From: Xanthomonas euvesicatoria pv. euvesicatoria
GTDB lineage: Bacteria; Pseudomonadota; Gammaproteobacteria; Xanthomonadales; Xanthomonadaceae
Assembly (NCBI RefSeq): GCF_020880415.1
Contig: NZ_JAJIUJ010000049.1
Coordinates: 124,001-188,000 of the forward strand
Length of the DNA: 64,000 bases
Direction: 5' to 3'
Of the stretch, positions 52,575 to 62,514 are shown piece by piece; position 1 is the stretch's first letter, and every line of letters begins with the position of its first letter. Position numbers and translations under genes: made by a program. The notes under the pieces are model-generated. The model had not been told where the DNA came from. It saw only the letters and a program-made list of their open reading frames with translations, and did no database searches.

Positions 52575-53774
52575 ATGGCACAGGTAATCAACACCAACGT
52601 AATGTCGCTGAACGCTCAGCGGAACCTCAACACCAACAGCTCCAGCTTGGCGCTGAGCATCCAGCAGCTCTCGTCTGGCAAGCGCATCACCAGCTTTGCC
52701 GTAGACGCAGCCGGCGGCGCAATCGCCGAGCGCTTCACGACCCAGATCCGCGGCCTGGACGTTGCCTCGCGCAACGCCAACGACGGCATCTCGCTGTCCC
52801 AGACCGCCGAAGGCGCGATGGAGGAAATCGGCAACAATCTGCAGCGTATCCGCGAGCTGTCGGTGCAGTCGGCGAAAGCAACTAACTCGTCCACCGACCG
52901 CGAGGCCCTGAATTCCGAAGTCAAGCAGCTGACCGCGGAAATCGACCGCGTCGCCAATCAGACAAGCTTCAACGGCACCAAGCTGCTGGACGGCTCGTTC
53001 TCCGGCGCGCTGTTCCAGGTCGGCGCCGACGCCGGCCAGACCATCGGCATCAACAGCATCGCCGACGCCAACATCGATTCGCTGGGCAAGGCCAACTTCG
53101 CTGCCGCCGTTTCCGGCGCCGGCGTGAGCGGCACCGCCACCGCCTCCGGTTCTGTCAGCGGCATCAGCCTGTCGTTCAAGGACGCCAGCGGTTCGGCCAA
53201 GAGCATCACCATTGCCGACGTCAAGGTCGCTGCCGGCGACACCGCTGCCGACGTCAACAAGAAGGTTGCCTCGGCGATCAACGACAAGCTCGACCAGACC
53301 GGCATGTACGCCTCGATCAAGAGCGACGGCTCGGTGCAGATCGAATCGCTGAAGGCTGGCCAGGACTTCACCTCGCTGTCGGCCGGCACCTCCAGCGCCG
53401 CTGGCATCACCGTCGGCGCCGGCATCACCACCGCTTCGGCCGCTTCCGGTTCCACCGCTTCGACCTTGGGCAGCCTGGATATCTCCACGTTCTCCGGCGC
53501 ACAGAAAGCACTGGAAATCGTCGACAAGGCGCTGACCACGGTCAACTCCTCGCGCGCCGACATGGGTGCGGTGCAGAAGCGCTTCACCTCCACCATCGCC
53601 AACCTGAGCGCAACCTCGGAAAACCTGTCGGCCTCACGCAGCCGGATCGCCGATACCGACTATGCCAAGGCCACCGCCGAACTGACCCGCACGCAGATCC
53701 TGCAGCAGGCCGGTACCGCGATGCTGGCCCAGGCCAAGTCGGTTCCGCAGAACGTGCTGAGCCTGCTGCAGTAA
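52575..53774 (+). CDS. fliC: Flagellin FliC
   Basis: 399-residue filament subunit. The N-terminal domain [20 protein letters not shown] and C-terminal [20 protein letters not shown] are canonical; the variable centre (about 180-300) is Ala/Ser/Gly-rich with many Ser/Thr that could be glycosylated. The flg22 segment is residues 30-51 (starts [11 protein letters not shown]) and has Val at residue 43. AGGAGA seven bases upstream sets ATG 52575. It is the only flagellin gene in the window. Confidence 0.97.
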   Translation: MAQVINTNVMSLNAQRNLNTNSSSLALSIQQLSSGKRITSFAVDAAGGAIAERFTTQIRGLDVASRNANDGISLSQTAEGAMEEIGNNLQRIRELSVQSAKATNSSTDREALNSEVKQLTAEIDRVANQTSFNGTKLLDGSFSGALFQVGADAGQTIGINSIADANIDSLGKANFAAAVSGAGVSGTATASGSVSGISLSFKDASGSAKSITIADVKVAAGDTAADVNKKVASAINDKLDQTGMYASIKSDGSVQIESLKAGQDFTSLSAGTSSAAGITVGAGITTASAASGSTASTLGSLDISTFSGAQKALEIVDKALTTVNSSRADMGAVQKRFTSTIANLSATSENLSASRSRIADTDYAKATAELTRTQILQQAGTAMLAQAKSVPQNVLSLLQ

Positions 53775-53824
53775 CGGGCAGTCACCTGCCACAGCAATGC
53801 GGCAGCGCTCCACAGCATGTCCAA

Positions 53825-53850
53825 AGCCCCTCTTCGGAGGGGCTATTTTG
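53825..53850 (+). terminator. fliC terminator
   Basis: Eight-base-pair stem agcccctc / gaggggct (53825-53832, 53837-53844) closed by a stable TTCG tetraloop, followed by attttg. It separates fliC from fliD. Confidence 0.85.
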
Positions 53851-53911
53851 TGGCCGCAGCCCGTCCACGCCCGCCATGGACGGTTTGTTGACGCGCGCCG
53901 CCGGCCGCGAC

Positions 53912-53989
53912 GGGCATGGAACTTGCACAGATAGCAACCGTGCACGTGACCCTCGCCGCCGCTAAAGTCCTAGCGGATGCGGCCGATAC
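53912..53989 (+). promoter_or_regulatory. Tandem sigma-54 and sigma-28 promoters of fliD
   Basis: Sigma-54: GGGCATGGAACTTGCA with GG 53913-53914 and GC 53925-53926, 10 bases apart (-24 half one mismatch). Sigma-28: TAAAGTCC (53963-53970), 11 bp, GCCGATAC (53982-53989). The second lies 57 bp before the fliD ATG. The pair would allow fliD both early and late expression. Confidence 0.7.
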
Positions 53990-54045
53990 CCGTCACGTAA
54001 TCCCATGCGTCCGTCTGTTTCGGACGCCCAGACGAGGAATGCAAC

Positions 54046-55371
54046 ATGGCATCGGTGATCAGCACTTCCGCCTCCGGATTGGACATCCCTACCGTGGTGT
54101 CCACCCTGGTGTCCCGGCAGAAAGACCCCGAGCAGGCACGCATCAACAAGGCCGGCACCGCCGCGACCACGCAGTTGTCGGCGATCAGCCAGATCAAGAG
54201 CAGCATGACCACGCTCAAGTCTGCGCTGGACAAGGTGATCAGCAGCGCCGACACCAACGCCTACAAGGCCACGGTGCCGACCGATGCCGGCTTCACCGCC
54301 ACCACCACCAGCTCGGCGGCGCCGGGCAACTATTCGGTGGAAGTGGTCTCGCTGGCGACCTCGCAGAAACTGGCCTCCGGTGCATTCGCTGCCGATGCCA
54401 CCGTGGGTAGCGGCACGCTGACGATCGGCTATGGCGATCAGAGCGTCACCGTGGACATCAGCGGCACCGACAAGCTCACCGACATCGCTGCAGCCATCAA
54501 CAAGGCCGCCGGCGGCAAGGGCGTGACTGCCAGCGTGGTCACCGCCAACGATGGCCAGCACCTGGTCTTCAATGCGGTCGACTCCGGTACCAAGGGCGCC
54601 CTGACCATCAGCGCCAGCGACCCCAGCCTGAGCAGCCTCACCTACGGCCCCGGCGTCACCGGCGGGCTGAACCAGACCGTCGCTGCCGCCGACGCGCTGG
54701 TACGCGTGGACGGTTTCGAGCGCACGTCCAGCTCCAACACCGTCAGCGACATCGTGCCCGGCGTGGTGCTCACCCTGACCAAGGCCGCTGAAGGCACCAA
54801 GTTCAATCTGGGCGTGGCCGCCGACACCAGCGGCCTCAAGGGCAACCTCACCGCGTTCGCCGCGGCCTACAACACCGCCAACACGCTGCTGGCCAAGAGC
54901 AGCAGTTACGACGCCACCACCAAGACTGCCTCGGCGCTGACCGGCGATTCGCTGGTGCGCAGCCTGCAACAACAGCTGCGCGGCCAGGTCAGCGGCAACG
55001 TCAACGAACTCAAGGCGCTCGGCCTGACCATCGACAAGGATGGCGTGATGAGTTTCGACGGCGCCAAGTTCGACACCGCCATCGCCTCCGACGGCGGCGC
55101 CGCGGCCGAGGTGTTGGGCAAGGACAGCAAATTCGGTGGCAACCTGACCAAGCTGCTGGACAGCAACGTCAATGCAACCAACGGCACGCTGACCCTGCGC
55201 TCGGACAGTTTGAACAAGACCATCAAGGGCTATGAATCGGAGCTGGACGATCTCGATGCGCGCATGGAAAAACTCAGCGACCGCTACACCGCGCAGTTCG
55301 CCGCGATGGACGCCATGATCAGCAAGTTGCAAGGCAGCACCAGCTCGCTCAGCGGCCTGCTGACAAGCTGA
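54046..55371 (+). CDS. fliD: Flagellar filament cap protein FliD (HAP2)
   Basis: 441-residue cap protein that guides flagellin polymerisation. The N-terminal SVISTSASGLDIPTVVSTLV and a C-terminal coiled coil ending in FAAMDAMISKLQGSTSSLSG are typical. A D2-D3 region is present in the middle. Followed by fliS with its own sigma-28 site. Confidence 0.95.
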   Translation: MASVISTSASGLDIPTVVSTLVSRQKDPEQARINKAGTAATTQLSAISQIKSSMTTLKSALDKVISSADTNAYKATVPTDAGFTATTTSSAAPGNYSVEVVSLATSQKLASGAFAADATVGSGTLTIGYGDQSVTVDISGTDKLTDIAAAINKAAGGKGVTASVVTANDGQHLVFNAVDSGTKGALTISASDPSLSSLTYGPGVTGGLNQTVAAADALVRVDGFERTSSSNTVSDIVPGVVLTLTKAAEGTKFNLGVAADTSGLKGNLTAFAAAYNTANTLLAKSSSYDATTKTASALTGDSLVRSLQQQLRGQVSGNVNELKALGLTIDKDGVMSFDGAKFDTAIASDGGAAAEVLGKDSKFGGNLTKLLDSNVNATNGTLTLRSDSLNKTIKGYESELDDLDARMEKLSDRYTAQFAAMDAMISKLQGSTSSLSGLLTS

Positions 55372-55389
55372 TTTCCGTGATGACGATCC

Positions 55390-55417
55390 TCAAGTCCTGT
55401 CAGGGTATTGCCGATAC
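55390..55417 (+). promoter_or_regulatory. Sigma-28 promoter of fliS
   Basis: TCAAGTCC (55390-55397), 12-bp spacer, GCCGATAC (55410-55417). The -10 half is near perfect; the -35 half is degenerate and the spacer is one base long. It starts RNA about 100 bases before fliS. Confidence 0.55.
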
Positions 55418-55521
55418 AAGTAAGGCCTATCGTGATTTCGGCCTTGCCTTCCGGCAGGAGCGTCGTCGCAGGAGCGCAGCGCTACGGGACCAGCGAAGGT
55501 CAGCCCATTGAGGAGTCATCC

Positions 55522-55935
55522 ATGTACGGTTCCAATCGTCAGTATGCCGAGCAATATCGCAAGGTCGGCGTGGCCACCAGCGTGACCGAAGCCGACCCGC
55601 ACAAGCTGGTTTCGCTGCTGTTTGCCGGTGCCTGCCAACGCATCCGTCTGGCCCAGGCCTGCCTGGCGCAGGGCGACCAGGCGCGCAAGGGCAAGGCCAT
55701 CGGCGAGGCTTGCGCGATCGTCGGTCACTTGAACGGCTCGCTCGATCACGAAGCCGGTGGCGAGATCGCTGGTAACCTCTCGGCCCTGTACGACTACGTG
55801 ATGCAGCGGCTGACCGCGGCCAACCTGCACAACGACGAGACCGCGTTGACCGAAGCGCTGAGGTTGCTCAGCGAAATCGACTCGGCGTGGAACTCCATCC
55901 CCCTCGAACAACGCGGCCTTTCCGCCGTTTCGTGA
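55522..55935 (+). CDS. fliS: Flagellar export chaperone FliS
   Basis: 137-residue helical chaperone for flagellin, N-terminus YGSNRQYAEQYRKVGVATSV, then ADPHKLVSLLFAGACQRI. The start ATG 55522 is set by GAGGAGT upstream. Followed 8 bp later by a FliT-like gene. Confidence 0.95.
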   Translation: MYGSNRQYAEQYRKVGVATSVTEADPHKLVSLLFAGACQRIRLAQACLAQGDQARKGKAIGEACAIVGHLNGSLDHEAGGEIAGNLSALYDYVMQRLTAANLHNDETALTEALRLLSEIDSAWNSIPLEQRGLSAVS

Positions 55936-55943
55936 GTCCTGCC

Positions 55944-56237
55944 ATGCATAGCGTGCAAAGCCTTCAAGCAGAAATCGCCGACCTCCGCCTGGCCATGGCG
56001 CAAGAGGAGTTCGAGGCGATGCCGCAGATGCTGGACAACCACGACCTGCACCTGCGCGAATACGCGCAGCAGGTGGACATCCAGCAGGACCGCGACGCGC
56101 TGCAGGCCTTGCTCACCATGCATCAGGACTTGATGCGGATGATGCGCGAGCGGCAGCGCAAGCTGCTGGAACTGATCCGCGCACAGCGCACCTCATCGTC
56201 GGCCAGCCGCGCCTACGCGCGGGTCGGACGGATCTGA
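55944..56237 (+). CDS. Small helical protein, possible FliT-type chaperone
   Basis: 97-residue, almost wholly helical and charged protein (SVQSLQAEIADLRLAMAQEE, MRMMRERQRKLLELIRAQRT). FliT, the FliD chaperone, is of this size and commonly follows fliS, so that is the best guess; sequence identity is not recognisable by eye. It shares its TGATG stop/start with the next gene. Confidence 0.65.
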   Translation: MHSVQSLQAEIADLRLAMAQEEFEAMPQMLDNHDLHLREYAQQVDIQQDRDALQALLTMHQDLMRMMRERQRKLLELIRAQRTSSSASRAYARVGRI

Positions 56238-56803
56238 TGAGCGCGCTCGGCACACTCGCGCCATCCGCCGATGCCGAGCTGTTTGCCGACACGCTTAGTT
56301 GCCAATTGCAGTTGCCGGCCGGCTTCCGCGCCGGGAGCGATGCGGGCGCGCACAGCGCCGCTGAAACCCTGTTGCGCAGTCTTGGCCAGGTCGAAGACCT
56401 GCGTAGCGAAGAAACCAGCGAGGACCGCGGCGAACTGCCGCTGCTGGTGCAGCGCATGGACGCCAAACTGGATTTGATGCTGGCGCTGATCGGCCGCCTG
56501 GTGCGCCAGGGCGACAGCGGCCTGAGCCAGGGAATGGTGCATTGGTCGGTGCGCGGGATCCGCCTGAGTTGCGCAACCAGTCACCCGCCCGGCACAACCG
56601 GCGCCGTTTGCCTGCAGCCGTCCGACTGGCTTCCTGAACTTGTACAGCTTCCTGCTACCGTGCTGGCGAACGCGAGCGATGGCCACGATGTCTGGCTGTG
56701 GCTGCGGTTTGCCCCGCTCGCGCCCGGCCTGCAGGACGCGCTGGAACGCCACCTGTTTCGCTTGCACCGCCGTCAGATCGCCGACGCCCGCCGCCAGCGT
56801 TGA
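56237..56803 (+). CDS. Atypical PilZ-domain protein (tPilZ-like)
   Basis: 188-residue protein. A long helix with heptad pattern (LLVQRMDAKLDLMLALIGRL, about 75-95) precedes a beta-rich C-terminal half (MVHWSVRGIRLSC, then VWLWLRF). This layout matches the atypical tetrameric PilZ proteins described in Xanthomonas, which lack the RxxxR and (D/N)xSxxG motifs; I see neither motif, so c-di-GMP binding is doubtful. Coupled to the upstream gene by TGATG. Probably a flagellar accessory. Confidence 0.6.
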   Translation: MSALGTLAPSADAELFADTLSCQLQLPAGFRAGSDAGAHSAAETLLRSLGQVEDLRSEETSEDRGELPLLVQRMDAKLDLMLALIGRLVRQGDSGLSQGMVHWSVRGIRLSCATSHPPGTTGAVCLQPSDWLPELVQLPATVLANASDGHDVWLWLRFAPLAPGLQDALERHLFRLHRRQIADARRQR

Positions 56804-56871
56804 TCCGATAGTTGGCGCCGGGCGCCGGGTCAGCTAAGGTGCCCTTTACTGAAAAAGGTCTCTTCTGCGCC

Positions 56872-57504
56872 GTGCGAGTCATCATCGTCGACGATCACAC
56901 CCTTGTCCGTGCCGGCCTGTCCAGGCTGCTGCAAACCTTCGCCGGCATCGATGTCGTGGGCGAAGCCAGCAATGCGCAACAAGCCCTGGACATGACGTCC
57001 CTGCACCGGCCCGACCTGGTGCTGATGGACCTGTCTTTGCCCGGCCGCAGCGGCCTGGATGCCATGACCGACGTGCTGCGCGCCGCGCCGCGCACGCACG
57101 TGGTGATGATGTCGATGCACGACGACCCGGTGCATGTGCGCGATGCGCTCGATCGCGGCGCGGTCGGCTTCGTGGTCAAGGACGCCGCGCCGCTGGAGCT
57201 GGAATTGGCGTTGCGCGCTGCCGCCGCCGGCCAGGTGTTCCTGAGCCCGCAGATCTCGTCCAAGATGATTGCGCCGATGCTGGGCCGCGAAAAGCCGGTC
57301 GGCATTGCCGCGCTGTCGCCGCGTCAGCGCGAGATCCTGCGCGAAATCGGCCGCGGCCAGAGCAACAAGGAAATCGCCGCCGATTTGGGCATCAGCGTCA
57401 AGACCGTGGAAACCCACCGCGCCCGCATGATGGAATCGCTCGGATGCCGTCGCGCCAACGATCTGGTGCTGCTGGCCGCCAAACATCACAACGAGTTGGT
57501 CTGA
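56872..57504 (+). CDS. NarL/FixJ-type response regulator
   Basis: 210-residue regulator. The receiver has DDHTLVRAG and acceptor Asp53 in LVLMDLSLPG, with Lys in FVVKDA. The C-terminal LuxR-type helix-turn-helix has LSPRQREILREIGRGQSNKE. The start is taken as GTG 56872, where the receiver begins with RVIIVDD; an in-frame start at 56812 adds 20 unrelated residues. Partner kinase unknown; the HisKA_3 kinase at 32.5 kb is of the matching class but distant. Confidence 0.88.
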   Translation: MRVIIVDDHTLVRAGLSRLLQTFAGIDVVGEASNAQQALDMTSLHRPDLVLMDLSLPGRSGLDAMTDVLRAAPRTHVVMMSMHDDPVHVRDALDRGAVGFVVKDAAPLELELALRAAAAGQVFLSPQISSKMIAPMLGREKPVGIAALSPRQREILREIGRGQSNKEIAADLGISVKTVETHRARMMESLGCRRANDLVLLAAKHHNELV

Positions 57505-57587
57505 CGCGCCATCCGGGCAAGCGTGGGCCAGCGACGCTGAAAACAGTGACGGGATTCCGGCGGGCACGCTTGAGCCCGCCTGCAACG

Positions 57588-57720
57588 TCAGGAAGTTCCT
57601 GACAAACTGTCGGGAAAATCATGAGTCACCTCACCTGACTCCCTGATTAGAAACCCGTCGCGTTGTACTGCAAGATGCATTCCATCGCTGCTGCGTGCAG
57701 CGCCCATCGGAAGCGCTTCC
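57588..57720. promoter_or_regulatory. Palindromes in the rpoN2 upstream region
   Basis: A perfect 17-base palindrome GTCAGGAAGTTCCTGAC (57588-57604) follows a GC hairpin at 57559-57579. A second perfect palindrome GGAAGCGCTTCC (57709-57720) abuts the rpoN2 ATG and contains its ribosome site. The first looks like a dimeric-regulator operator, the second could mask the ribosome site. No regulator is proposed. Confidence 0.45.
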
Positions 57721-59124
57721 ATGAAGACGACCATTTCCGCTCAGCTTGGCCAGCAACTGCACCTCACCCCGCAGTTGCTGCAGTCGATCCGTCTGTTGCA
57801 ATTGGACGGCATGCAATTGGAACTGGAAATCCGTCGTGCCCTGGAAACCAATCCGTTGCTGGAGTTGGAAGAGCTGGCCGATAACGGGGATCAGGCCGCC
57901 ACCGACAACGATGGCGCCAGCGATATCGCCGCGTTCGACGAACTGCCGGAAGGCACGATGTGGGACGTGCAGGGCGGCAGTTGGAACGATGGGGACGACG
58001 ATCGCATGCAGCGCATGGCCGCCGGCGAGTCGACCGACCCGCATGTGCGCATCCTGCGCGAACTGGCGCTGGACCTGGACGAGGCGGCATTGGGGGCCGC
58101 TGCGTTCTGGCTGGAGCAGACCGACGACGCCGGTTATCTGACCGAAGCGCTGTCGACGCTGCAACAGCTGGGCGCCACCCGTCTGGGCATGACCGTGCAG
58201 GCGGTGGAAGCGATCCGGCAGCGGTTGCTGCACGGCGACCCGGCCGGCCTGGCCGCCTGCGACCTGCGCGAGTGTCTGCAGGCCCAGTTGAGCGCCCTGC
58301 CCGGCCGCGTCCCGGCACGCCACCTGGCTGCGCGCATCCTCGACGGCGATCTGGAGCTGCTGGCCGCGCACGACTACACGGTGCTGGCATGCGCACACGA
58401 TGCCGAAGTGGACGATGCCCGCGAAGCGGTGCGGCTGATCCTGTCGCTGCAACCTCGCCCCGGCGACGACCTGCTGCAGGAAAGCAATGCCAGCGTGATC
58501 CCGGATGTGCTCGCCTGGCATGCCGACGACAGCTGGCGCGTCGCACTCAACCCGGCCACCACCCATCGCGTCAGCATCAATCCGGTGCACGAACGCGCGC
58601 TGGCCGACGCCGGCGAGGCCGCGCAGCCGTTGCGCGACATGCTGCAGGAAGCGCGCTGGCTGACCCGCGGGCTGTCGATGCGCTATGAGACCCTGCTGCG
58701 CGCCACGCGTGCCATCGTCGAACGCCAGGCCGCCTTCCTGGCGCGTGGCGAAGAAGCGATGGCACCGCTGACGCTGAAGGAAATCGCCGACGAGATCGGC
58801 ATGCACGAATCGACCATTTCGCGCATCACCACCGGCAAATACATCCAGACTCCACGCGGCACCTTCGAGCTCAAGCACTTCTTCGCCGTGCGGCTGGAAG
58901 GCGCCAGCGTCTCCGGCCAGGCCGTCAAGGCGATGGTGCGCCGCTTGATCGAAAGCGAGCCGGCCGGCCGGCCGCTGGCCGACGAGGCGATTGCCGGATT
59001 GCTGTCGCGGCAAGGCGTTAACATTGCGCGCCGCACCGTGGCCAAGTACCGCGAACAACTTGATATCGCACCGGCACGCGAGCGCCGCCGCACCACTAAA
59101 CCGCTGCTTGCCCGGGCAGGATAA
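57721..59124 (+). CDS. rpoN: RNA polymerase sigma-54 factor (RpoN2)
   Basis: 467-residue sigma-54. Region I is Gln/Leu-rich (QQLHLTPQLLQSIRLLQLDG), region II acidic, and region III ends in the RpoN box ARRTVAKYRE (about 436-445) that contacts the -24 element. The helix-turn-helix ADEIGMHESTISRITTGKY is intact. Xanthomonas has two rpoN genes; this flagellar-cluster copy corresponds to rpoN2. It starts the rpoN2-vemR-fleQ set with 8-bp and overlapping junctions. Confidence 0.95.
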   Translation: MKTTISAQLGQQLHLTPQLLQSIRLLQLDGMQLELEIRRALETNPLLELEELADNGDQAATDNDGASDIAAFDELPEGTMWDVQGGSWNDGDDDRMQRMAAGESTDPHVRILRELALDLDEAALGAAAFWLEQTDDAGYLTEALSTLQQLGATRLGMTVQAVEAIRQRLLHGDPAGLAACDLRECLQAQLSALPGRVPARHLAARILDGDLELLAAHDYTVLACAHDAEVDDAREAVRLILSLQPRPGDDLLQESNASVIPDVLAWHADDSWRVALNPATTHRVSINPVHERALADAGEAAQPLRDMLQEARWLTRGLSMRYETLLRATRAIVERQAAFLARGEEAMAPLTLKEIADEIGMHESTISRITTGKYIQTPRGTFELKHFFAVRLEGASVSGQAVKAMVRRLIESEPAGRPLADEAIAGLLSRQGVNIARRTVAKYREQLDIAPARERRRTTKPLLARAG

Positions 59125-59132
59125 GGACTACT

Positions 59133-59508
59133 ATGAGCAAACTCACCGTGCTGCTGGTCGACGACCACGAGGGCTTCATCAACGCTGCGATGCGTCATTT
59201 TCGCAAGGTCGATTGGCTCAATATCGTGGGCAGTGCCGCCAATGGGCTGGAAGCGATCGAGCGCTCTGAGTCGCTGCGCCCCAATGTCGTGCTGATGGAC
59301 CTGGCCATGCCGGAGATGGGCGGGCTGCAGGCCACGCGTCTGATCAAGACGCAGGACGATCCGCCGTATATTGTCATCGCGAGCCACTTCGATGATGCCG
59401 AGCATCGTGAACACGCTCTTCGCGCGGGTGCTGACAATTTTGTCAGCAAGCTGTCCTATATCCAGGAAGTCATGCCAATCCTGGAGGGCCTGACGGAAGG
59501 AGCCAGGA

Positions 59509-59516
<8 letters not shown>
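59133..59516 (+). CDS. vemR: Stand-alone response regulator VemR
   Basis: 127-residue receiver domain with no output domain. Acidic pair Asp10-Asp11, acceptor Asp56 (VVLMDLAMP), and FVSK lysine. The position between rpoN2 and fleQ and the size match VemR of X. campestris, which affects virulence, exopolysaccharide and motility. It overlaps fleQ by 8 bases, so the two are translationally coupled. Confidence 0.87.
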
Positions 59517-60993
<1,477 letters not shown>

Positions 60994-61020
60994 GCCAGCA
61001 CACGCTCGGGTTCCGCTCGC

Positions 61021-61036
61021 TGGCATAGCGCTTGCT
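61021..61036 (+). promoter_or_regulatory. Sigma-54 promoter of the amino-sugar operon
   Basis: TGGCATAGCGCTTGCT: GG 61022-61023, GC 61034-61035, 10 bases apart, matching TGGCAC-N5-TTGCW with one change. It lies 28 bp after the fleQ stop and 75 bp before the aminotransferase ATG. Confidence 0.8.
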
Positions 61037-61110
61037 TCAGCAGGATCACTCCGTTCGCAGCTGCCGGCTGCGGCGGAATCCCGACATCCACCCGCACCAG
61101 CGAGGCATTG

Positions 61111-62220
61111 ATGCCCATCCCCGTCACCAGTCCGCTGCTGCCGCCGCTGGAAGAGTTCCTGCCCTATCTGGAACGGATCTGGACCAGCCGCATCGTCAGC
61201 AACGGCGGCGAGATGCACCATGCACTCGAACGCGCACTGTGCGAGTACCTGGGGGTGCCGCACCTTGCACTGCTGACCAATGGCACCACAGCGCTGATCA
61301 CCGCGCTGCAGGCGCTGCGCATCACCGGCGAAGTGATCACCACGCCCTACTCGTTCGTGGCTACCGCGCATTCGCTGCTGTGGAAAAGCATCACCCCGGT
61401 GTTCGTGGACATCGACCCGGTGACGCTCAACATGGACCCTTCGAAGATCGAAGCGGCCATCACCCCGCAGACCACCGCGATCATGCCGGTGCACTGCTAT
61501 GGCACCGCCTGCGACACCAGCGCAATCACCCGCATCGCCGATATCTATAACCTCAAGGTGATCTACGACGCGGCGCATGCTTTTGGGGTGCGCGATGACG
61601 GCGGCTCGATCCTGCGCCACGGCGACCTGAGCGTATTGAGCTTCCATGCAACCAAGGTCTTCAATACCTTCGAGGGCGGCGCGATTGTCTGCCCCGACGA
61701 AAGGACCTATCAGCGCATCGGGCATCTGAAGAACTTCGGCTTCGTCGACGAAACCACGGTGGTGGCACCGGGCATCAACGGCAAGATGAACGAGATCAGC
61801 GCAGCGTTTGGTCTGCTGCAGCTCAAGCACATCGATGAGGCCATTGCGCAACGCAGCACCATCGATGCGCAGTACCGGCAACGGTTGAGCGATGTGCGCG
61901 GCATCCATTGCGTTGCGCGGCTCGATCACTCCACGCCCAACTACGCGTACTTTCCGATTCTGGTGCAGGACGACTACCCACTGGCGCGCGATGCGCTATA
62001 CCAATTGATGCGCGAGCACGGCATCCTGGTGCGGCGCTACTTTTATCCGTTGATCAGCGACTTCCCGATGTATCGTGCCCTACCCTCGTCGGCGCCGGCA
62101 TGGTTGCCGGTGGCGCGCTCAGTGGCCGCGCAGGTGCTGTGCCTGCCGATCTTTCCTGGCTTGAGCAGCGATCAGGTGGATACCATCGCCGATCTCATCG
62201 CCGGCCAACAGGCGACGTGA
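61111..62220 (+). CDS. DegT/DnrJ/EryC1/StrS aminotransferase, VioA-like
   Basis: 369-residue PLP enzyme of the sugar-aminotransferase family. The PLP lysine is Lys182 in FHATKVFNTFEGGAI. The signatures TNGTTALITALQAL, TPYSFVATAHSL, PVFVDIDPVTLNMD and IYDAAHAFGV resemble VioA/FdtB-type transaminases, which put an amino group on dTDP-4-keto-6-deoxyhexose. ATG 61111 is preferred to the TTG at 61108. First gene of an operon with a sigma-54 promoter and acyl-chain genes, so the product may be an acylated amino sugar; flagellin is the likely target. Confidence 0.82.
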   Translation: MPIPVTSPLLPPLEEFLPYLERIWTSRIVSNGGEMHHALERALCEYLGVPHLALLTNGTTALITALQALRITGEVITTPYSFVATAHSLLWKSITPVFVDIDPVTLNMDPSKIEAAITPQTTAIMPVHCYGTACDTSAITRIADIYNLKVIYDAAHAFGVRDDGGSILRHGDLSVLSFHATKVFNTFEGGAIVCPDERTYQRIGHLKNFGFVDETTVVAPGINGKMNEISAAFGLLQLKHIDEAIAQRSTIDAQYRQRLSDVRGIHCVARLDHSTPNYAYFPILVQDDYPLARDALYQLMREHGILVRRYFYPLISDFPMYRALPSSAPAWLPVARSVAAQVLCLPIFPGLSSDQVDTIADLIAGQQAT

Positions 62221-62284
62221 CCGTATAACGCTGCAGCTGCATTTCAACCTCACATCTCTACAACAGGCAACCAGGCGAGCTCGC

Positions 62285-62509
62285 ATGACCCAGGCAACAT
62301 TTATCGAGAACTTCCTCTCCGCCACCGACTTCCAGGAGCCGGTGGAAGTGACGATGGACACCGTGCTGCTCGAGCTCCCGGAATGGGATTCGCTGGCGGC
62401 GCTGGGCGTGATCGTGATGTTCGACATGGAATACGGCAAGACCATCACCGGCGAAGATCTCGCCGTTGCCATCACCGTCGGCGATCTTTACAAACTGACC
62501 GAGGCGTAA
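62285..62509 (+). CDS. Acyl carrier protein (specialised)
   Basis: 74-residue ACP. The phosphopantetheine site is Ser36 in EWDSLAAL, a DSL motif. The sequence is unlike housekeeping AcpP in its helix I. It sits between the aminotransferase and ketosynthase genes, six bases before the latter, and so probably carries a dedicated short acyl chain for the amino sugar. Confidence 0.85.
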   Translation: MTQATFIENFLSATDFQEPVEVTMDTVLLELPEWDSLAALGVIVMFDMEYGKTITGEDLAVAITVGDLYKLTEA

Positions 62510-62514
62510 GCACC

